From Alphaproteobacteria bacterium UBA2903 (GTDB lineage Bacteria > Pseudomonadota > Alphaproteobacteria > CAAGCB01 > CAG-977), in assembly GCA_002349565.1 (NCBI GenBank), contig DEDN01000013.1, positions 267-13,629 on the forward strand: a DNA stretch of 13,363 nucleotides, written 5' to 3'. This document shows, piece after piece, positions 1 to 7,793 of the stretch. The position numbers and the translations under genes are program-made. The notes under the pieces are model-generated. The model had not been told where the DNA came from. It saw only the letters and a program-made list of their open reading frames with translations, and made no database searches. The stretch's first letter is position 1. Each line of letters begins with the position of its first letter.

Positions 1-72
1 CCGTACGGGCAGTACTTGCCGCGCCTGCTGTCGCTGGCTCGCAAATTCGAGTATTTTTTTATATTGTATTGA
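1..72 (+). CDS. C-terminal end of an unidentified protein (partial)
   Basis: Frame 1 is open from the window edge for 23 codons and ends in TGA at 70-72, just before a good terminator hairpin at 85-113. The residues (PYGQYLPRLLSLARKFEYFF...) look like a normal protein tail with a basic and aromatic finish, but nothing identifies a family. Frame 3 is also open here but runs on through the terminator into antisense of the aldolase gene, so frame 1 is the better choice. The gene would be rightward and convergent with the tkt-fba operon. Confidence 0.4.
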   Translation, partial: PYGQYLPRLLSLARKFEYFFILY

Positions 73-84
73 AAAAAATAAAGA

Positions 85-113
85 AAAAGCCCCGTCGAAA
101 CGGCGGGGCTTTT
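85..113. terminator. Bidirectional Rho-independent terminator after fba
   Basis: A perfect 10-bp stem (AAAAGCCCCG at 85-94 pairing with CGGGGCTTTT at 104-113) closes a 9-nt loop. Read leftward it ends in a long T-rich tract, which suits the tkt-fba transcript; read rightward it ends in TTTT and suits the partial gene ending at 72. It sits 17 nt past the fba stop. Confidence 0.85.
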
Positions 114-129
114 AAGGTTTTTCGGCAGA

Positions 130-1188
130 TTAAGCCAGCTTGTGGTCCAATTCGCCCGATTTGTAGCGTTTCGCCATATCCGCCAGCGAAATGGGTTTGA
201 TTTTGGAAGCATGTCCCGCGGCGCCGAACTGTTCGTAGCGGGCTTCGCAGACTTTCTGCATTTCTTCCATCGCGGGACCCATGTATTTGCGGACGTCGAA
301 TTCGGCGGGTTTCGTCGCAAAGATTTTGCGAATCGCCGCCGTCATCGCCATACGGCAATCGGTGTCGACGTTGACTTTGCGCACGCCGTACTTGATGCCT
401 TCCTGAATTTCTTCGACGGGCACGCCGTAGGTCTGCGGAATCTGACCGCCGAATTCGTTAATCATATCCTGCAATTCCTGCGGGACGGACGACGAACCGT
501 GCATGACCAAATGAACCGTCGGGATTTTGGCGTGGATTTTCTTGATTGTGTCAATCGACAGAATCGCGCCGTCGGGTTTGCGCGTGAATTTGTACGCGCC
601 GTGCGACGTGCCGATAGCGACCGCCAAAGCGTCGATGTTCGTCGCTTTGACGAAATCGTAAGCTTCGTCGGGGTCGGTCAAGAGTTTTTTCTTGTCAATC
701 GCGCCGTCGAATCCGTGTCCGTCTTCTTTTTCGCCTTTGCCCGTTTCCAGCGAACCGATGCAGCCCAGTTCGGCTTCAACGGACGCGCCGATCATGTGCG
801 CGAATTTGGCGACCGTGCCAGACACTTCCGCATTGTAAGCGTGGTCGGCGGGTTTGCCGTCTTTCAGCGAACCGTCCATCATGACGGACGTGTAGCTGTT
901 CGCCAAAGCGGTAACGCAGGTTTCAACGGACGAACCGTGGTCTTGATGCAGACACACGGGGATTTCGGGGTACATTTCCGCGGCGGCTTCGACCATGCGG
1001 CGAATCATCGGATCGCCCGCATAGGAACGCGCGCCTTTGGACGTCTGCAGAATGACGGGCGAATCGGTCTTCTTCGCCGCCGCCATAACCGCCAAAATCT
1101 GTTCCATGTTGTTGATGTTGAAAGCCGGCATCCCATAGCCGTATTCCGCGGCATGGTCCAACAGCTGGCGTAAGCTTATCATTGACAT
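130..1188 (-). CDS. fba: Fructose-bisphosphate aldolase, class II (Calvin-type subfamily)
   Basis: Cytoplasmic zinc aldolase that cleaves fructose 1,6-bisphosphate to dihydroxyacetone phosphate and glyceraldehyde 3-phosphate, or the reverse; the subfamily also acts on sedoheptulose 1,7-bisphosphate in some organisms. The 352-residue length fits. HQDHG at 81-85 carries the catalytic Asp and a zinc His; GTSHGAYK at 193-200 and LVMHGSSSV at 227-235 supply the other zinc His residues; KVNVDTD at 271-277 is the phosphate-binding strand. The ATG at 1188 has an AAGGAG-type ribosome site about 10 nt upstream; a second ATG two codons on is less well placed. It lies 26 nt behind transketolase on the same strand, so it is the second gene of a two-gene carbon-metabolism operon closed by the terminator at 85-113. 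Confidence 0.96.
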   Translation of the reverse strand: MSMISLRQLLDHAAEYGYGMPAFNINNMEQILAVMAAAKKTDSPVILQTSKGARSYAGDPMIRRMVEAAAEMYPEIPVCLHQDHGSSVETCVTALANSYTSVMMDGSLKDGKPADHAYNAEVSGTVAKFAHMIGASVEAELGCIGSLETGKGEKEDGHGFDGAIDKKKLLTDPDEAYDFVKATNIDALAVAIGTSHGAYKFTRKPDGAILSIDTIKKIHAKIPTVHLVMHGSSSVPQELQDMINEFGGQIPQTYGVPVEEIQEGIKYGVRKVNVDTDCRMAMTAAIRKIFATKPAEFDVRKYMGPAMEEMQKVCEARYEQFGAAGHASKIKPISLADMAKRYKSGELDHKLA

Positions 1189-1214
1189 TTCAGTCGTTCT
1201 CCTTTGTTAAAAAA

Positions 1215-3188
1215 TTACTTTTTCAAGCAGCCCATCGCGGCGGAAGCCACGGCGTTCGGCGTAATGCCGAAGTGTTCGTACAGCTGTTCCGCAGGGGCGG
1301 ACGCGCCGAACGAACGCATCGCGACAATCGCGCCGTCCAATCCCGTGTATCTTTCCCAACCGAAAGCGCCCTGCGATTCGACCGCGACGCGCGGGCAATC
1401 GCCCAAGACGGCTTTTTTGTAAGCGGCGTCCTGTTTTTCAAACATTTCCCAAGACGGCATCGAAACGACGACGGCTTTGACACCCTTTTCCGCCAACAAG
1501 TCTTTGGCTTTGACGGCGATTTCGACTTCGGAACCCGTCGCAATCAAGGTCACGTCGCGCGCGCCTTCGCAATCGCGGATGATGTAAGCGCCTTTGGCGG
1601 ACAGGTTTTCGGCAACGGATTCGCGCAGCGTCGGCAAGTTCTGACGCGACAACGCCAAAACCGACGGAGCGTGTTCGGATTCGATTGCCAGTTCCCAGCA
1701 TTCAGCCGTTTCAATCACGTCGCAGGGACGGAAAACGTTGACGTTCGGAATCGCGCGCATGCTCGCCAGATGTTCAATCGGCTGGTGCGTGGGACCGTCT
1801 TCGCCGACGCCGATGGAATCGTGCGTCAGAACGTAAATCGTGCGAATGCCCATCAACGCCGCCAAACGCAAAGACGGCTTCAGGTAATCCATAAAGACAA
1901 GGAACGCGCCCGAATACGGAATGAATCCGCCGTGCAGGGCAATGCCGTTCATCGCCGCCGCCATGCCGTGTTCGCGAATGCCGTAGTGCATGTAGTTGCC
2001 CGAAAAATCGTCGGGGGTGACGGACACGGACGCTTTGGCGTTCGTCAGGTTGGACGCGGTCAAGTCCGCGGAACCGCCCAGCAGTTCGGGAATGGCGGGA
2101 ACCAGAACGTCCAAAGCCATCTGCGACGCTTTGCGGGTGGCGACTTTGGGTTTGTCGGCCAGCAGCTGTTCCTTGTACGCCTGCATTTTTTCCTTCCAGT
2201 CTTTGGGCAGGATGTGGTGCAGAACGGTACGGTCGAATTCGGCTTTTTTGGCTTCGTCCATGGCGGCAAAGCGGGCTTCCCACGCTTCGCGGTCGGCTTT
2301 TCCGCGAACGCCCGCGGCGCGCCATTCGTTCAAAATGGCTTCGGGGACTTCAAACGGAGCATACTCGAAGCCCAAGCGTTTGCGGGCGGCAAGCAGGTCT
2401 TCCGTGCCGATGGGCGAACCGTGGACTTTGCTGGTGCCTTCTTTCGCCGCGCCGTAGCCGATGATGGAATGGCAGGCGATTAAGGTCGGCTTGTCGGATT
2501 TTTTGGCGCGCGCGATGGCGGCTTCGATTTCGTCGGGGTTGTACGCGTCGCATTCGTCCGTGTTCCAGCCGTTCGCTTCAAAGCGTTTGCGCTGGTCGGT
2601 CGAAGTCGCGACCGATGTCGCGCCGTCAATCGTGATTTTGTTGTCGTCCCACAGCACAATCATTTTGTTCAAGCGCAGATGTCCCGCCAAAGAAATCGCT
2701 TCTTCGGAGATGCCTTCCATCAGGCAGCCGTCGCCACAGATGACGTAAGTGTAGTGGTTGACGACTTCTTTACCGAAGCGGGCGGCAAGCAGTTTTTCCG
2801 CAATCGCCATACCGACGGCGGTGGAAATGCCCTGACCCAAAGGTCCCGTCGTGGTTTCGATTCCTTCCAAATGACCGTATTCGGGGTGACCCGCGCAGCG
2901 CGAACCCAGCTGGCGGAAGCTTTTCAGCTGATCCAGCGTCGCCTGTTCATAGCCCGTCAGATACAGCAGGCTGTACAACAGCATCGAACCGTGTCCCGCG
3001 GACAGGACGAAGCGGTCGCGATCCGCCCAATGAGGGGCTTTCGCGTCGAATTTCAGGAATTTCGTGAACAAAACGGTAGCGACGTCCGCCATGCCCATCG
3101 GCATGCCGGGGTGACCCGAATTGGCTTTCTGGACGCCTTCGGCAGCCAGAAAACGGACGGCATTCGCTAAATCTTTATGTGCAACCAT
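1215..3188 (-). CDS. tkt: Transketolase
   Basis: Thiamine diphosphate enzyme moving two-carbon ketol units between sugar phosphates in the non-oxidative pentose phosphate pathway. Its 657 residues are full length. Visible motifs are SGHPG at 24-28, SAGHGS at 63-68, the ThDP/metal motif GDGCLMEG at 152-159 continuing to DDNKITIDG at 181-189, VHGSP around 255, the pyrimidine-domain GIREHG at 403-408 with catalytic Glu406, and VGEDGPTHQP at 461-470. The start is firm: AAGGAG lies 5 nt before the ATG, and the N-terminus aligns by eye with enterobacterial transketolases (KDLANAVRFLAAEGVQKANS). It is the promoter-proximal gene of the operon with fba; a candidate extended -10 lies upstream at 3233-3241. 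Confidence 0.97.
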   Translation of the reverse strand: MVAHKDLANAVRFLAAEGVQKANSGHPGMPMGMADVATVLFTKFLKFDAKAPHWADRDRFVLSAGHGSMLLYSLLYLTGYEQATLDQLKSFRQLGSRCAGHPEYGHLEGIETTTGPLGQGISTAVGMAIAEKLLAARFGKEVVNHYTYVICGDGCLMEGISEEAISLAGHLRLNKMIVLWDDNKITIDGATSVATSTDQRKRFEANGWNTDECDAYNPDEIEAAIARAKKSDKPTLIACHSIIGYGAAKEGTSKVHGSPIGTEDLLAARKRLGFEYAPFEVPEAILNEWRAAGVRGKADREAWEARFAAMDEAKKAEFDRTVLHHILPKDWKEKMQAYKEQLLADKPKVATRKASQMALDVLVPAIPELLGGSADLTASNLTNAKASVSVTPDDFSGNYMHYGIREHGMAAAMNGIALHGGFIPYSGAFLVFMDYLKPSLRLAALMGIRTIYVLTHDSIGVGEDGPTHQPIEHLASMRAIPNVNVFRPCDVIETAECWELAIESEHAPSVLALSRQNLPTLRESVAENLSAKGAYIIRDCEGARDVTLIATGSEVEIAVKAKDLLAEKGVKAVVVSMPSWEMFEKQDAAYKKAVLGDCPRVAVESQGAFGWERYTGLDGAIVAMRSFGASAPAEQLYEHFGITPNAVASAAMGCLKK

Positions 3189-3232
3189 GATTTCTCCTTA
3201 AAAAATGAGAGTGTGAAAACGAAATTTTTTCT

Positions 3233-3261
3233 GTTATAGCACAACTTGTCCGAAACAAAAA
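3233..3261 (-). promoter_or_regulatory. Candidate promoter for tkt-fba
   Basis: On the minus strand an extended -10 element, TGC followed by TATAAC (plus coordinates 3233-3241), lies about 45 nt before the tkt start. The -35 position (about 3256-3261) holds only TTTTTG, a poor match, so activity would lean on the extended -10. This is inferred from consensus alone. On the plus strand of the same 3189-3331 gap only weak candidates were seen for the zinc-ribbon/ispH operon (for example TTGAAA at 3280 with TATCTT at 3305, spacing 19). Confidence 0.4.
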
Positions 3262-3331
3262 ATATAAAAGGTTGAGAGTTTGAAAAAAATGTGCCAAAGT
3301 GCCGTATCTTTGGACAACAAGGGGGCTTTTC

Positions 3332-3766
3332 ATGGGCAAACTGGTTCAATTCGCGTGTAATGAGTGCGATTTCGCGTTTACGGGAAAATTCGGAATCGGC
3401 AAAACCGACTTGGCGCTGGGAACGCAAAATTTCGCGTCCGAGGAAGAACGTGAAGTCGGCGTCAATTTTTCCCAATACATTGTGGACAATCCGCACGAAG
3501 TCGGTTTCATCCGCGAATTCATCCGCAAACACCGCCCCGTCATTTTGAAAACGTGGGAACACCAGCCTTATGTCTGTCCGCATTGCTTCAGACTTTACAA
3601 TCGCTTCACCTACCACTTTTTATACAAAGGCGGCGATTTCAAGCCCGACTTTACCTGCTTGGACTGCGGGCGGACTCTGGTCAAGTTGGATTTGACCAAA
3701 GCGATTGTCTGTCCGAAGTGCAAACACGGACAGCTGGACGTTGCTCGCGTTGATGAATGGAATTGA
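3332..3766 (+). CDS. Zinc-ribbon protein of unknown function
   Basis: A 144-residue soluble protein with four CxxC pairs: C9/C12, C82/C85, C109/C112 and C127/C130. The last three are spaced as in zinc ribbons (CPHC, CLDCG, CPKCKHG), so one or two structural zinc sites are likely. The middle (about 30-75) is charged and helical and lacks recognised motifs. No signal peptide or membrane segment is visible. The ATG at 3332 is preferred because AAGGGGG lies 6 nt before it; an in-frame ATG at 3299 has no ribosome site. The gene ends 2 nt before the chosen ispH start, so it should be co-transcribed with ispH-thrB. Its role is unknown; nucleic-acid binding or a metallochaperone role are possible, and nothing in the sequence decides between them. 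Confidence 0.85.
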   Translation: MGKLVQFACNECDFAFTGKFGIGKTDLALGTQNFASEEEREVGVNFSQYIVDNPHEVGFIREFIRKHRPVILKTWEHQPYVCPHCFRLYNRFTYHFLYKGGDFKPDFTCLDCGRTLVKLDLTKAIVCPKCKHGQLDVARVDEWN

Positions 3767-3768
3767 CG

Positions 3769-4719
3769 ATGACTGAAAAGACGCCTTTGACGGTATTGCT
3801 TGCTTCGCCGCGCGGATTTTGCGCGGGGGTGACGCGCGCGGTGCGAATTGTGTCGCTAGCTTTGCAAAAATTCGGCACGCCCGTTTATGTGCGCCACGAA
3901 ATCGTGCATAACAAATACGTTGTCGAAAAATTGGCAAGCCAAGGCGCGGTGTTCGTCAACGAATTGGACGAAGTTCCCGACGGCGCGGTCGTCATTTTTT
4001 CCGCGCACGGCGTTCCGCTCTCCGTGGTCGAGGAAGCCAAACGCCGCGGTCTGACGACGCTTGACGCGACGTGTCCTTTGGTCGAAAAAGTCCACAAGGA
4101 AGCATTGAAAAACTACCGCGAGGGGCGCAAAACCCTGCTTATCGGACACAAGGGACACCCCGAAGTCATCGGCACGATGGGGCAAATTCCCGAAACGGAA
4201 ATCAAACTGATTTCAGACGCGGACGAAATCAAGACGATTCCCGCCGATTGGGCGGACAAATTGGGCTATGTGACGCAAACGACGCTGTCCCTGGACGAAA
4301 CGGCGCAAATGCTGGACACGCTGCGCCAGACTTTTCCCGATTTGGTCAAACCGCACGACAACGACATCTGCTACGCGACGACGAACCGCCAGCGCGCGGT
4401 CAAAGCGATTGCCGCGAAATGCGATTTGCTGATGGTCATCGGATCGCCCAATTCGTCGAACTCCAAACGATTGGTCGAAGTCGCGAAAGAAGCGGGCTGT
4501 TCCCGTTCGATTCTGGTGCAAAGAGCGGCGGAAATCGATTGGAACGCTTTGAACGGCGTCAAAGTGCTGGGGTTGACCGCGGGGGCTTCCGCGCCCGAAG
4601 AACTGGTGACAGAAGTCATTTCCGCCGTTGCCGAACACTTTGAAATCACCTTGTCCGAACACGTCGAAACCGAGGAAAAAGTCCGCTTTCCCCTGCCGCA
4701 CAGATTGACGGACGATTGA
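3769..4719 (+). CDS. ispH: 4-hydroxy-3-methylbut-2-enyl diphosphate reductase
   Basis: Last enzyme of the MEP isoprenoid pathway: an iron-sulfur reductase turning HMBPP into IPP and DMAPP in the cytoplasm. The cluster cysteines are C18 (RGFCAG), C102 (DATCPLV) and C201 (NDICYATTNRQ). Active-site motifs are all present: HEIVHNKYVVEKL at 43-55, SAHGV at 79-83, GHKGHPEVIGTMGQ at 126-139 with the proton-relay Glu, TQTTLS at 169-174, GSPNSSNSKRL at 225-235 and TAGASAPE near 270. Length 316 is typical. Start choice: the ATG at 3769 has GGA 7 nt upstream and begins 2 nt after the previous stop; an in-frame ATG at 3757 overlaps the previous gene and adds four residues but has no ribosome site. It is followed after one base by thrB, an order seen in many Alphaproteobacteria. 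Confidence 0.96.
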   Translation: MTEKTPLTVLLASPRGFCAGVTRAVRIVSLALQKFGTPVYVRHEIVHNKYVVEKLASQGAVFVNELDEVPDGAVVIFSAHGVPLSVVEEAKRRGLTTLDATCPLVEKVHKEALKNYREGRKTLLIGHKGHPEVIGTMGQIPETEIKLISDADEIKTIPADWADKLGYVTQTTLSLDETAQMLDTLRQTFPDLVKPHDNDICYATTNRQRAVKAIAAKCDLLMVIGSPNSSNSKRLVEVAKEAGCSRSILVQRAAEIDWNALNGVKVLGLTAGASAPEELVTEVISAVAEHFEITLSEHVETEEKVRFPLPHRLTDD

Positions 4720-4720
4720 A

Positions 4721-5689
4721 ATGGCGGTTTACACGCGCGTATCCCCCGAACAGCTTGACGACTTTGTCGCCCGATACGATATCGGACGCGCGGTGTCGCT
4801 GACGGGAATTGCGGGCGGCATTGAAAACACGAACTACTTTTTGCGCACGGACCGCGATTTGTATTTGCTGACGATTTACGAAAAGCGCGTCAATCCCGCC
4901 GAACTGCCGTTCTTTTTGGATTTAATGACACATTTGAAGAAAAACGGCTTGACTTGCCCGTTGCCCGTTTGCGCCAAAGATGGCACCGCTTTGCAGGACT
5001 TGGCGGGCAAAAAAGCGTGCGTCACGACATTTTTGTCGGGACAGTCGGTTAAGAAAATCAAGCCCGAGCATTGCCTTGCTTTGGGGCGGGCGATGGCGAA
5101 AATGCACGCGGCGGGCGCGGATTTTCCGATGAAGCGCGCGAACGATTTGTCCGTGTCGGGCTGGGAAAAGCTGATTGCCAAAATCGGCGGGCGCGCGAAC
5201 GAAATCGCCGACGGATTGTATGACGAGCTGTGCTACGAATTCGACGACATCGCTTCCAAGTGGAAAACGGATTTGCCGACGGGCGTCATTCACGCGGATT
5301 TGTTTCCGGACAACGTGTTTTTTACGGCTTCGCGGCTGTCGGGCATTATCGATTTTTACTTTGCCTGCACGGACATGTACGCTTACGAGCTGGCGATTTG
5401 CCTGAACGCATGGTGCTTCGAGCCGCGGGGCTGGGAACTGAACGCGACAAAGTCCGCGTGTTTGATTGCGGGATACAACCAAATCCGTCCGCTGTCCGAC
5501 GACGAAAAGAACGCTTTGCCGCTGTTGGCGCGGGGCAGCGCTTTGCGTTTTTTGCTGACGCGGACGTACGACTGGCTGAATCGCGACCCGACCGCGCTTG
5601 TGACGCCCAAAGACCCGACCGAGTATTTGAAAAAACTGCGCTTTCACCACGGGGTCAAGAGCTTCGGCGAATACGGTTTTTTCGGGTAA
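4721..5689 (+). CDS. thrB: Homoserine kinase, phosphotransferase-fold type (ThrB)
   Basis: Phosphorylates L-homoserine to O-phospho-L-homoserine on the way to threonine. This 322-residue form belongs to the aminoglycoside/choline kinase fold found in Alphaproteobacteria and pseudomonads, unrelated to the GHMP-type ThrB of E. coli. Visible motifs: GGIENTNYFL at 32-41 (nucleotide loop), the catalytic loop HADLFPDN at 191-198 with Asp193 and Asn198, and the metal-binding IIDFYFAC at 209-216 with Asp211. The N-terminus (MAVYTRVSPEQLDDFVARYDIG in outline) is characteristic of this group. The ATG follows the ispH stop by one base, so translation is probably coupled. It ends the operon; no strong terminator is seen before the tRNA gene 53 nt downstream. 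Confidence 0.95.
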   Translation: MAVYTRVSPEQLDDFVARYDIGRAVSLTGIAGGIENTNYFLRTDRDLYLLTIYEKRVNPAELPFFLDLMTHLKKNGLTCPLPVCAKDGTALQDLAGKKACVTTFLSGQSVKKIKPEHCLALGRAMAKMHAAGADFPMKRANDLSVSGWEKLIAKIGGRANEIADGLYDELCYEFDDIASKWKTDLPTGVIHADLFPDNVFFTASRLSGIIDFYFACTDMYAYELAICLNAWCFEPRGWELNATKSACLIAGYNQIRPLSDDEKNALPLLARGSALRFLLTRTYDWLNRDPTALVTPKDPTEYLKKLRFHHGVKSFGEYGFFG

Positions 5690-5703
5690 ACCGAAAATCG
5701 TTG

Positions 5704-5732
5704 TTGTCAATGTCCGCTAAATTTGTTAGATA
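5704..5732 (+). promoter_or_regulatory. Candidate tRNA-Leu promoter
   Basis: TTGTCA at 5704-5709 (five of six consensus -35 bases) is followed after 16-17 nt by TTAGATA at 5726-5732, a mediocre -10, ending 10 nt before the mature tRNA 5' end. Spacing and position suit a tRNA promoter. Predicted from consensus only. Confidence 0.4.
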
Positions 5733-5742
5733 AGGGAATAAC

Positions 5743-5829
<87 letters not shown>

Positions 5830-5834
5830 AACTT

Positions 5835-5857
5835 CGCCCCCTTTGCGGGGCGTTTTT
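5835..5857 (+). terminator. Rho-independent terminator behind tRNA-Leu
   Basis: CGCCCC (5835-5840) pairs with GGGGCG (5847-5852) around a 6-nt loop and is followed by TTTTT. It begins 5 nt after the tRNA CCA end. The ribosome site GGAGG of the next gene begins 3 nt after the T run, so the hairpin also lies in that gene's immediate leader. Confidence 0.85.
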
Positions 5858-5869
5858 GTTGGAGGATTT

Positions 5870-7300
5870 ATGCCTTCGGTTCACTTCGTTTATCCGCCGT
5901 CCCCTTTGTTTCAGCGCGGCGAAGACCGTTGCCAGTCCAATATTTCCGCTTCGACCGCGACGACGGTTCGCGCCTGCAACGATTTGGGCGAAGGTGCGGC
6001 GGTTCTGCGGAATCTGGGCTATGCCGTTTCGGTGAAAGACTATCAGACCGAAGGGCTGACAACCGCCGATTTGCTGAACGATTTGGACGGTATCGACGTT
6101 TTGTTCGTCAGCACGACCAACGCGACAATCTTTGACGATTTGAAAATCGTCCGAACGGTCAAGGAAAAATTCCCCAAGCTGGTCGTCATTCTGAAAGGCG
6201 CGATATTTTTTAATCCCGAAGACGAACTTATCGCTCAGTTGGATTTGACGGATGTCGATTACCTTGTCGGCGGGGAATCGGATTTCATTATCGGCGGGCT
6301 GATGACGGCGCATTATCACGGCGGCGCGTATCCCGACGGAATTTTGTATAAAAAAGACGGGCGGTGGCTGAAAACGGATTTTTCAAAATGGCATGAAGAC
6401 TTGGACGCTTTACCGTTTCCCGCGCGCGATTTGATGAACAACGCGCTTTACATCCGCCCCGACACGCAGGAACCGCAGGCGACCATCGCAACATCGCGCG
6501 GGTGTCCGTCAAAATGCCTGTTTTGCCTGACGCCGCATATCTCGGGGCGCAAACTGCGTCTGCGGTCGCCCGAAAGCATTTATGCGGAAATGAAAGAATG
6601 TTTCGATAAATACAATATCCGCAACTTCTTTTTCAAATCGGACACGTTCACTTACGACAAAGCGTGGACAATCAGGCTGTGCGATTTGATTTTACAATCG
6701 GATTTAAAGGGCAAAATCGCGTGGGTCGCCAATTCCCGCGTCAATCCGATAGACCTTGAAACCCTGCAAAAAATGAAGCAAGCGGGCTGCTGGCTGGTCG
6801 CGTTCGGCTTTGAATCGGGCAGTCCCGACACTTTGCAAAAAGCGCGCAAAGGAACGACCGTCGAACAAAACCTTGCCGCCGCGAAAATGGCGAAAAAAGC
6901 GGGGCTGAAAATTTACGGGTTTTACCTTATAGGCTTTCCGTGGGAAACGCAGAAGCATTTGCGTCAAACGGCGGCGCTGATGAAAAAAATCAACGCCGAT
7001 TTTGTGGAACTGCACCTTGCCGCGCCGTTTTACGGAACGGAACTGTACGATTTGGCAAAGCGCGACGGGCTGATTGACGAAACCGTGTTGGGCAAGGATT
7101 ACTTCGGCGCGCCGACCGTCGGCACGAATTTCCTGTCCATTCGGGAATTGCAGGATTTTCGCAAAAAAACGCTGTTAAAATATCACTTGCGTCCGTCTTA
7201 CATTCTGAAAAAACTGGCGCAGGCGGCTTTTCATCCGCGTGTTTTGAAAAATTACGCCCGTTTCGGCTTTAAATTGCTGGCAGATTGCCTGAAAAAATAA
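5870..7300 (+). CDS. B12-binding-domain radical SAM protein, substrate unknown
   Basis: A 476-residue cytoplasmic protein. Residues about 35-150 resemble the Rossmann-like cobalamin-binding domain placed before the core in class B radical SAM enzymes. The core begins near 203 with TSRGCPSKCLFC, where C212, C216 and C219 form the CxxxCxxC site for the SAM-binding 4Fe-4S cluster. Typical later strands are seen: FFFKSDTF at 253-260, AFGFESGSPD at 311-320 and YGFYLIGFPWET at 349-360. The C-terminal 50 residues are basic and hydrophobic, perhaps membrane-associating. The family includes methyltransferases and ring-forming enzymes (HpnJ-, HpnP- and BchE-like); the substrate cannot be assigned. The ATG at 5870 has GGAGG 4 nt upstream; a TTG 27 nt earlier lies inside the tRNA terminator and is unlikely. 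Confidence 0.88.
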   Translation: MPSVHFVYPPSPLFQRGEDRCQSNISASTATTVRACNDLGEGAAVLRNLGYAVSVKDYQTEGLTTADLLNDLDGIDVLFVSTTNATIFDDLKIVRTVKEKFPKLVVILKGAIFFNPEDELIAQLDLTDVDYLVGGESDFIIGGLMTAHYHGGAYPDGILYKKDGRWLKTDFSKWHEDLDALPFPARDLMNNALYIRPDTQEPQATIATSRGCPSKCLFCLTPHISGRKLRLRSPESIYAEMKECFDKYNIRNFFFKSDTFTYDKAWTIRLCDLILQSDLKGKIAWVANSRVNPIDLETLQKMKQAGCWLVAFGFESGSPDTLQKARKGTTVEQNLAAAKMAKKAGLKIYGFYLIGFPWETQKHLRQTAALMKKINADFVELHLAAPFYGTELYDLAKRDGLIDETVLGKDYFGAPTVGTNFLSIRELQDFRKKTLLKYHLRPSYILKKLAQAAFHPRVLKNYARFGFKLLADCLKK

Positions 7301-7341
7301 AAGCCGCGCTGTACGGGAAAGTCTACCGCATCGGTTAAGGA

Positions 7342-7365
7342 AAAAGCCCTCTTTCGAGGGCTTTT
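7342..7365. terminator. Bidirectional Rho-independent terminator
   Basis: A perfect 10-bp stem, AAAAGCCCTC (7342-7351) with GAGGGCTTTT (7356-7365), closes the loop TTTC. It lies between the convergent radical SAM gene (+, ends 7300) and the glutaredoxin-like gene (-, ends 7369) and can serve both. Confidence 0.9.
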
Positions 7366-7368
7366 GTT

Positions 7369-7755
7369 TTACTTTTTCGCTTTTTGCACTTTGATTTTCG
7401 TGATAATGCGGTGCAGCTTCGCGGGCGCGTCGTCCGTCCAGCCGATGATGTAATCGTCCGTCGATACGATAAAGGGCGTGCCGACTTCGCGTTCGACCTT
7501 AAATTTGCGGGCGTCGGCGGTCATCTTTTTAAAGTTTGCCTGCGCGCCGATATCGATTTCGACGATTTTGATGTTCGGTTCGGACGGACGGACGTTTTCG
7601 TCAATGTACGCCATTGCCCTTTTGCACCAGCCGCATGTTTTTTGCGTGTAAACCACAATGTCGGCTTTGGGCGTGAACAATCCCGCCACCGTCGGCGCAA
7701 ACAACCCCGCCAAAGCGATTAAAACGATAAGGTATATTTCCCAATGCTTTTTCAT
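7369..7755 (-). CDS. Membrane-anchored glutaredoxin/thioredoxin-fold protein
   Basis: A 128-residue protein with one N-terminal hydrophobic segment (about 7-27) behind MKKHWE, probably a signal anchor placing the rest in the periplasm. The folded part starts DIVVYTQKTCGWCKRA: the redox motif C41-G-W-C44 sits at the end of strand one, and VGTPFIV at 91-97 supplies the cis-proline of the thioredoxin fold. About 100 residues in the domain match a glutaredoxin-like unit. The likely job is thiol-disulfide exchange at the cell envelope; the partner is unknown. A ribosome site AAGGA lies 7 nt before the ATG. It is the last gene of a leftward three-gene cassette, 38 nt behind the helical protein, whose other members also carry conserved-looking cysteines. 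Confidence 0.85.
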   Translation of the reverse strand: MKKHWEIYLIVLIALAGLFAPTVAGLFTPKADIVVYTQKTCGWCKRAMAYIDENVRPSEPNIKIVEIDIGAQANFKKMTADARKFKVEREVGTPFIVSTDDYIIGWTDDAPAKLHRIITKIKVQKAKK

Positions 7756-7793
7756 TCGTCCGTCCTTTCCGAAATGTTTTTGTTATTTTACAT

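Noticed and set aside
142..1173. Long rightward open frame of 343 codons opposite the aldolase gene
   Set aside because: It is antisense to a clear fba gene; the product is rich in Arg, Phe and His with no motif, and arises from the GC pattern of the real gene.
1182..2483. Long rightward open frame of 433 codons opposite transketolase
   Set aside because: Antisense shadow of tkt with shadow-like composition (Arg, Phe, Gly, Gln rich) and no ribosome site.
3167..3616. Leftward frame of 149 codons across the tkt start and the zinc-ribbon gene
   Set aside because: Overlaps the divergent promoter region and is antisense to a gene with clear CxxC motifs and a good ribosome site.
4922..5710. Leftward frame of 262 codons opposite thrB
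   Set aside because: Antisense to a full-length homoserine kinase; composition is typical of a shadow frame.
5843..5869. TTG-start extension of the radical SAM protein by nine residues
   Set aside because: It would begin inside the tRNA terminator hairpin; the ATG at 5870 has a strong GGAGG site.
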